15,472 bases of DNA from Litorivivens sp041619575 (lineage in GTDB: Bacteria > Pseudomonadota > Gammaproteobacteria > Pseudomonadales > Spongiibacteraceae): contig JBFKDP010000059.1 of assembly GCA_041619575.1 (NCBI GenBank), positions 1-15,472 of the forward strand. The letters run 5' to 3'. A program made the position numbers and the translations under genes. Positions within the stretch are counted from its first letter, which is position 1. Each line of letters starts with the position of its first letter. Below the pieces are notes generated by a model, which saw only the letters and a list, made by a program, of their open reading frames with translations, was not told where the DNA came from and ran no database searches. Of the stretch, positions 14,432 through 15,472 are shown piece by piece.

Positions 14432-15108
14432 TGATGAGACTAAGGGCTAGACAATGGCGCATTGGTGTATTCATGCTCGTATGTGCGGGGTTGGCGATCG
14501 CGACCGCAGCTGAGCCCGCGGGTCCGTGGGAGCTGATCAAGGAACGCGACGGGATTCGAGTGTATGCCCGCAGTATTCAGGGGTCTGATTATCAGGAAAT
14601 AAGAGCAGAAACCGTTGCAAATGTGGGCATTAACCAGTTGCTCGGGCTGATGGATGATACGGCCGCCTGCCCCCGCTGGATGCACAACTGCCTAGCTCCA
14701 GCGTTACTGGCCAAGCCGAGTCTGGAACAGCGGTACACCTACCTGATTAATGACATGCCCTGGCCCTATGGCGATCGAGCGTTAATCGTACATTCGCTGA
14801 TTGAAATGGAGAGCGGCCGTGTAACCATTCGGCTCAGGCAAATAGACGAGTCTGCACTACCGCCAGAAGCTAGGACCCGTTTACCACGTTCTGGAAATCT
14901 AAAACAAATGCATGGCTTCAACGGACAATGGACATTTACACCGGGTAATGATGGTAGCCAGATTGTGTACACCCTGCACATTGATCTCGGTGGGTCGCCC
15001 TCGGGCAGTCTCGCGAATCGCGGAATTGCGGATACCGCATTTTATACACTTGCCAATATGCGAGAGATCGCGGCTGACAAAAAATATAGAAATTTTGAGG
15101 CATTCTAA
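14431..15108 (+). CDS. Exported START-domain lipid-binding protein
   Basis: The protein has 225 residues. A cleavable signal peptide (RARQWRIGVFMLVCAGLAIATAA, cut near residue 27) directs it to the periplasm. The mature part matches the bacterial START family: PWELIKERDGIRVYARSI near the N-terminus, LLGLMDDTAACPRWMHNC (70-87), DMPWPYGDRALIV (108-120) and a C-terminal helix AFYTLANMREIA (203-214). START domains hold one lipid or sterol molecule in a helix-grip pocket. Cys80 and Cys87 could form a disulfide. Coupled by TAATG overlap to the receptor gene, it may take substrate from the receptor and deliver it across the periplasm. The ATG at 14434 is an equally good start; neither has a strong Shine-Dalgarno. 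It is the last gene of the operon. The ligand is unknown. Confidence 0.85.
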   Translation: MMRLRARQWRIGVFMLVCAGLAIATAAEPAGPWELIKERDGIRVYARSIQGSDYQEIRAETVANVGINQLLGLMDDTAACPRWMHNCLAPALLAKPSLEQRYTYLINDMPWPYGDRALIVHSLIEMESGRVTIRLRQIDESALPPEARTRLPRSGNLKQMHGFNGQWTFTPGNDGSQIVYTLHIDLGGSPSGSLANRGIADTAFYTLANMREIAADKKYRNFEAF

Positions 15109-15146
15109 CGGTGCTGTTTGTAGCCCGGCTGTATCCGGTTGTCGAG

Positions 15147-15163
15147 CAGGCTCTTTGAGCCTG
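15147..15163 (+). terminator. Possible terminator hairpin after the operon
   Basis: CAGGCTC-TTT-GAGCCTG is a perfect 7-bp stem with a 3-base loop, 38 bases after the START stop codon. No T-run follows, so it could be a weak terminator or an mRNA 3'-end stabiliser working with the REP pair that begins at the next base. Confidence 0.35.
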
Positions 15164-15224
15164 TCGCTGGCAAGGCCAGCTCCTACACAATCAACGGCGG
15201 TGTAGGAGCGAGCCCTGCTCGCGA
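15164..15224. repeat. REP pair (REPIN), right edge of the cluster
   Basis: Two 24-base REP sequences face each other across a 13-base spacer. The right arm (15201-15224, plus) reads TGTAGGAGCGAGCCCTGCTC followed by GCGA. The left arm (15164-15187, minus) reads TGTAGGAGCTGGCCTTGCCA followed by GCGA. Both share the TGTAGGAGC head and GCGA tail with a short internal stem, the layout of Pseudomonas-type REPINs. It lies between the operon end and the 3' end of the right lyase gene, where it could also limit read-through between convergent transcripts. Confidence 0.85.
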
Positions 15225-15229
15225 ATGAA

Positions 15230-15472
15230 CTAGCTGGCCGCCACGAACCCCTTCGGTAGTCCGGCTTCCGGGGTAAATCCGTACATCTCTTCGTCCGGCA
15301 GTGCCTGCTGTACCAGTGTCCGTACTGCCAGCAGCTTTTCAATATCAATTCCCGTTTTCAGACCCATCGCCTCCAGCATAAACACGAGGTCTTCCGTCAC
15401 GATGTTACCACTGGCGCCGGGCGCAAACGGGCAGCCGCCGATGCCTCCCAGAGAGCTGTCTATCGTGGTCAA
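15230..15472 (-). CDS. HMG-CoA lyase, 3' part (gene continues beyond the window)
   Basis: The minus-strand frame is open to the window edge and ends at TAG (15230-15232), giving the last 80 residues. The stretch TTIDSSLGGIGGCPFAPGAS followed by GNIVTEDLV is the HMG-CoA lyase signature; its Cys is the catalytic cysteine of the mobile loop. Such lyases split HMG-CoA (or a close 3-hydroxy-3-methyl acyl-CoA) into acetyl-CoA and a second product, at the end of leucine and branched-chain catabolism. All conserved loop residues are intact, unlike the remnant at 231-494, so this is probably the functional copy. The N-terminal part is outside the window. It is convergent with the START gene, with the REP pair between them. 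Family confidence is high; exact substrate unproven. Confidence 0.85.
   Translation of the reverse strand: MTTIDSSLGGIGGCPFAPGASGNIVTEDLVFMLEAMGLKTGIDIEKLLAVRTLVQQALPDEEMYGFTPEAGLPKGFVAAS
15250..15440. repeat. Right copy of the 191-bp direct repeat (HMG-CoA lyase 3' region)
   Basis: This is the partner of 251-441, ungapped, with 9 mismatches counted. Of these, six bases change four residues (G/S, T/A, Q/K, G/R) and three are silent. Similarity ends at 15440, where this copy continues as normal lyase sequence (SSLGGIGG upstream of CPFAP). Confidence 0.9.

Larger units (their letters stand above)
6560..15108 (+). other. Seven-gene catabolic/uptake operon
   Basis: All seven genes are on one strand. 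Five junctions overlap by 1-4 bases or abut directly, counting upstream in-frame starts; the SDR-BVMO gap is 18 bases, and the transporter-receptor gap is 65 bases to the preferred start. No internal terminator or promoter is evident. The order is di-iron protein, SDR, BVMO, alpha/beta hydrolase, MFS, TonB receptor, START. The AraC gene is divergent at the 5' end. Confidence 0.8.

Noticed and set aside
1..15472. CRISPR array, tRNA or rRNA genes, integrase, transposase or phage genes
   Set aside because: No regularly spaced direct repeats, no cloverleaf or rRNA-like segments and no recombinase motifs were seen; the only repeats are the lyase copies and the REP pairs.

Overview
The window looks like chromosomal DNA of a free-living, lipid- or hydrocarbon-using gammaproteobacterium. 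The clues are moderate GC content, a TonB-dependent receptor with an EEIIVTA-type TonB box, a lipobox lipoprotein, tight ATGA/TAATG gene overlaps, and REP sequences of the TGTAGGAGCGAGCC type known from Pseudomonas and relatives. Genus-level placement is not secure; Pseudomonas-like and Spongiibacteraceae-like bacteria are both possible.

Layout. (1) 1-153: the last 50 codons of a PuuE-like polysaccharide deacetylase, followed by a good intrinsic terminator. (2) 231-494, minus: a broken hydroxymethylglutaryl-CoA (HMG-CoA) lyase gene with a large internal deletion and a frame change, next to a degenerate REP pair. (3) 554-3193, minus: a surface lipoprotein hydrolase (S15/CocE type) and a TetR regulator. 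(4) 3301-5349, plus: a MOSC / flavin reductase / 2Fe-2S fusion protein, divergent from the TetR gene. (5) 5367-6425, minus: an AraC regulator with an arabinose-binding-type N-terminal domain. (6) 6560-15108, plus: seven tightly packed genes encoding a PF10118 di-iron-type protein, a short-chain dehydrogenase (SDR), a Baeyer-Villiger monooxygenase (BVMO), a membrane-anchored alpha/beta hydrolase, an MFS transporter, a TonB-dependent receptor and an exported START-domain protein. (7) 15164-15224: a well-preserved REP pair (REPIN). (8) 15230 to the window end, minus: the 3' part of an apparently intact HMG-CoA lyase gene.

How it may work. SDR, BVMO and hydrolase form a logical chain: secondary alcohol to ketone, ketone to ester or lactone, ester to acid plus alcohol. 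An AraC regulator divergent from BVMO, SDR and hydrolase genes resembles the virS-mymA region of mycobacteria and the BVMO/esterase/alcohol dehydrogenase operons of Pseudomonas. What stands out here is that this chain shares one operon with a complete hydrophobic-substrate route: outer-membrane receptor, periplasmic START lipid-binding protein and inner-membrane MFS carrier. The di-iron protein could supply the first oxidation, and the nearby MOSC reductase could supply electrons. The substrate cannot be read from the sequence.

The catabolic block is bracketed by two HMG-CoA lyase copies in direct orientation, offset by exactly 14,999 bp and about 95% identical over 191 bp, with a REP pair at each inner edge. 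This suggests the block was acquired or rearranged as a unit, although no integrase or transposase is visible.
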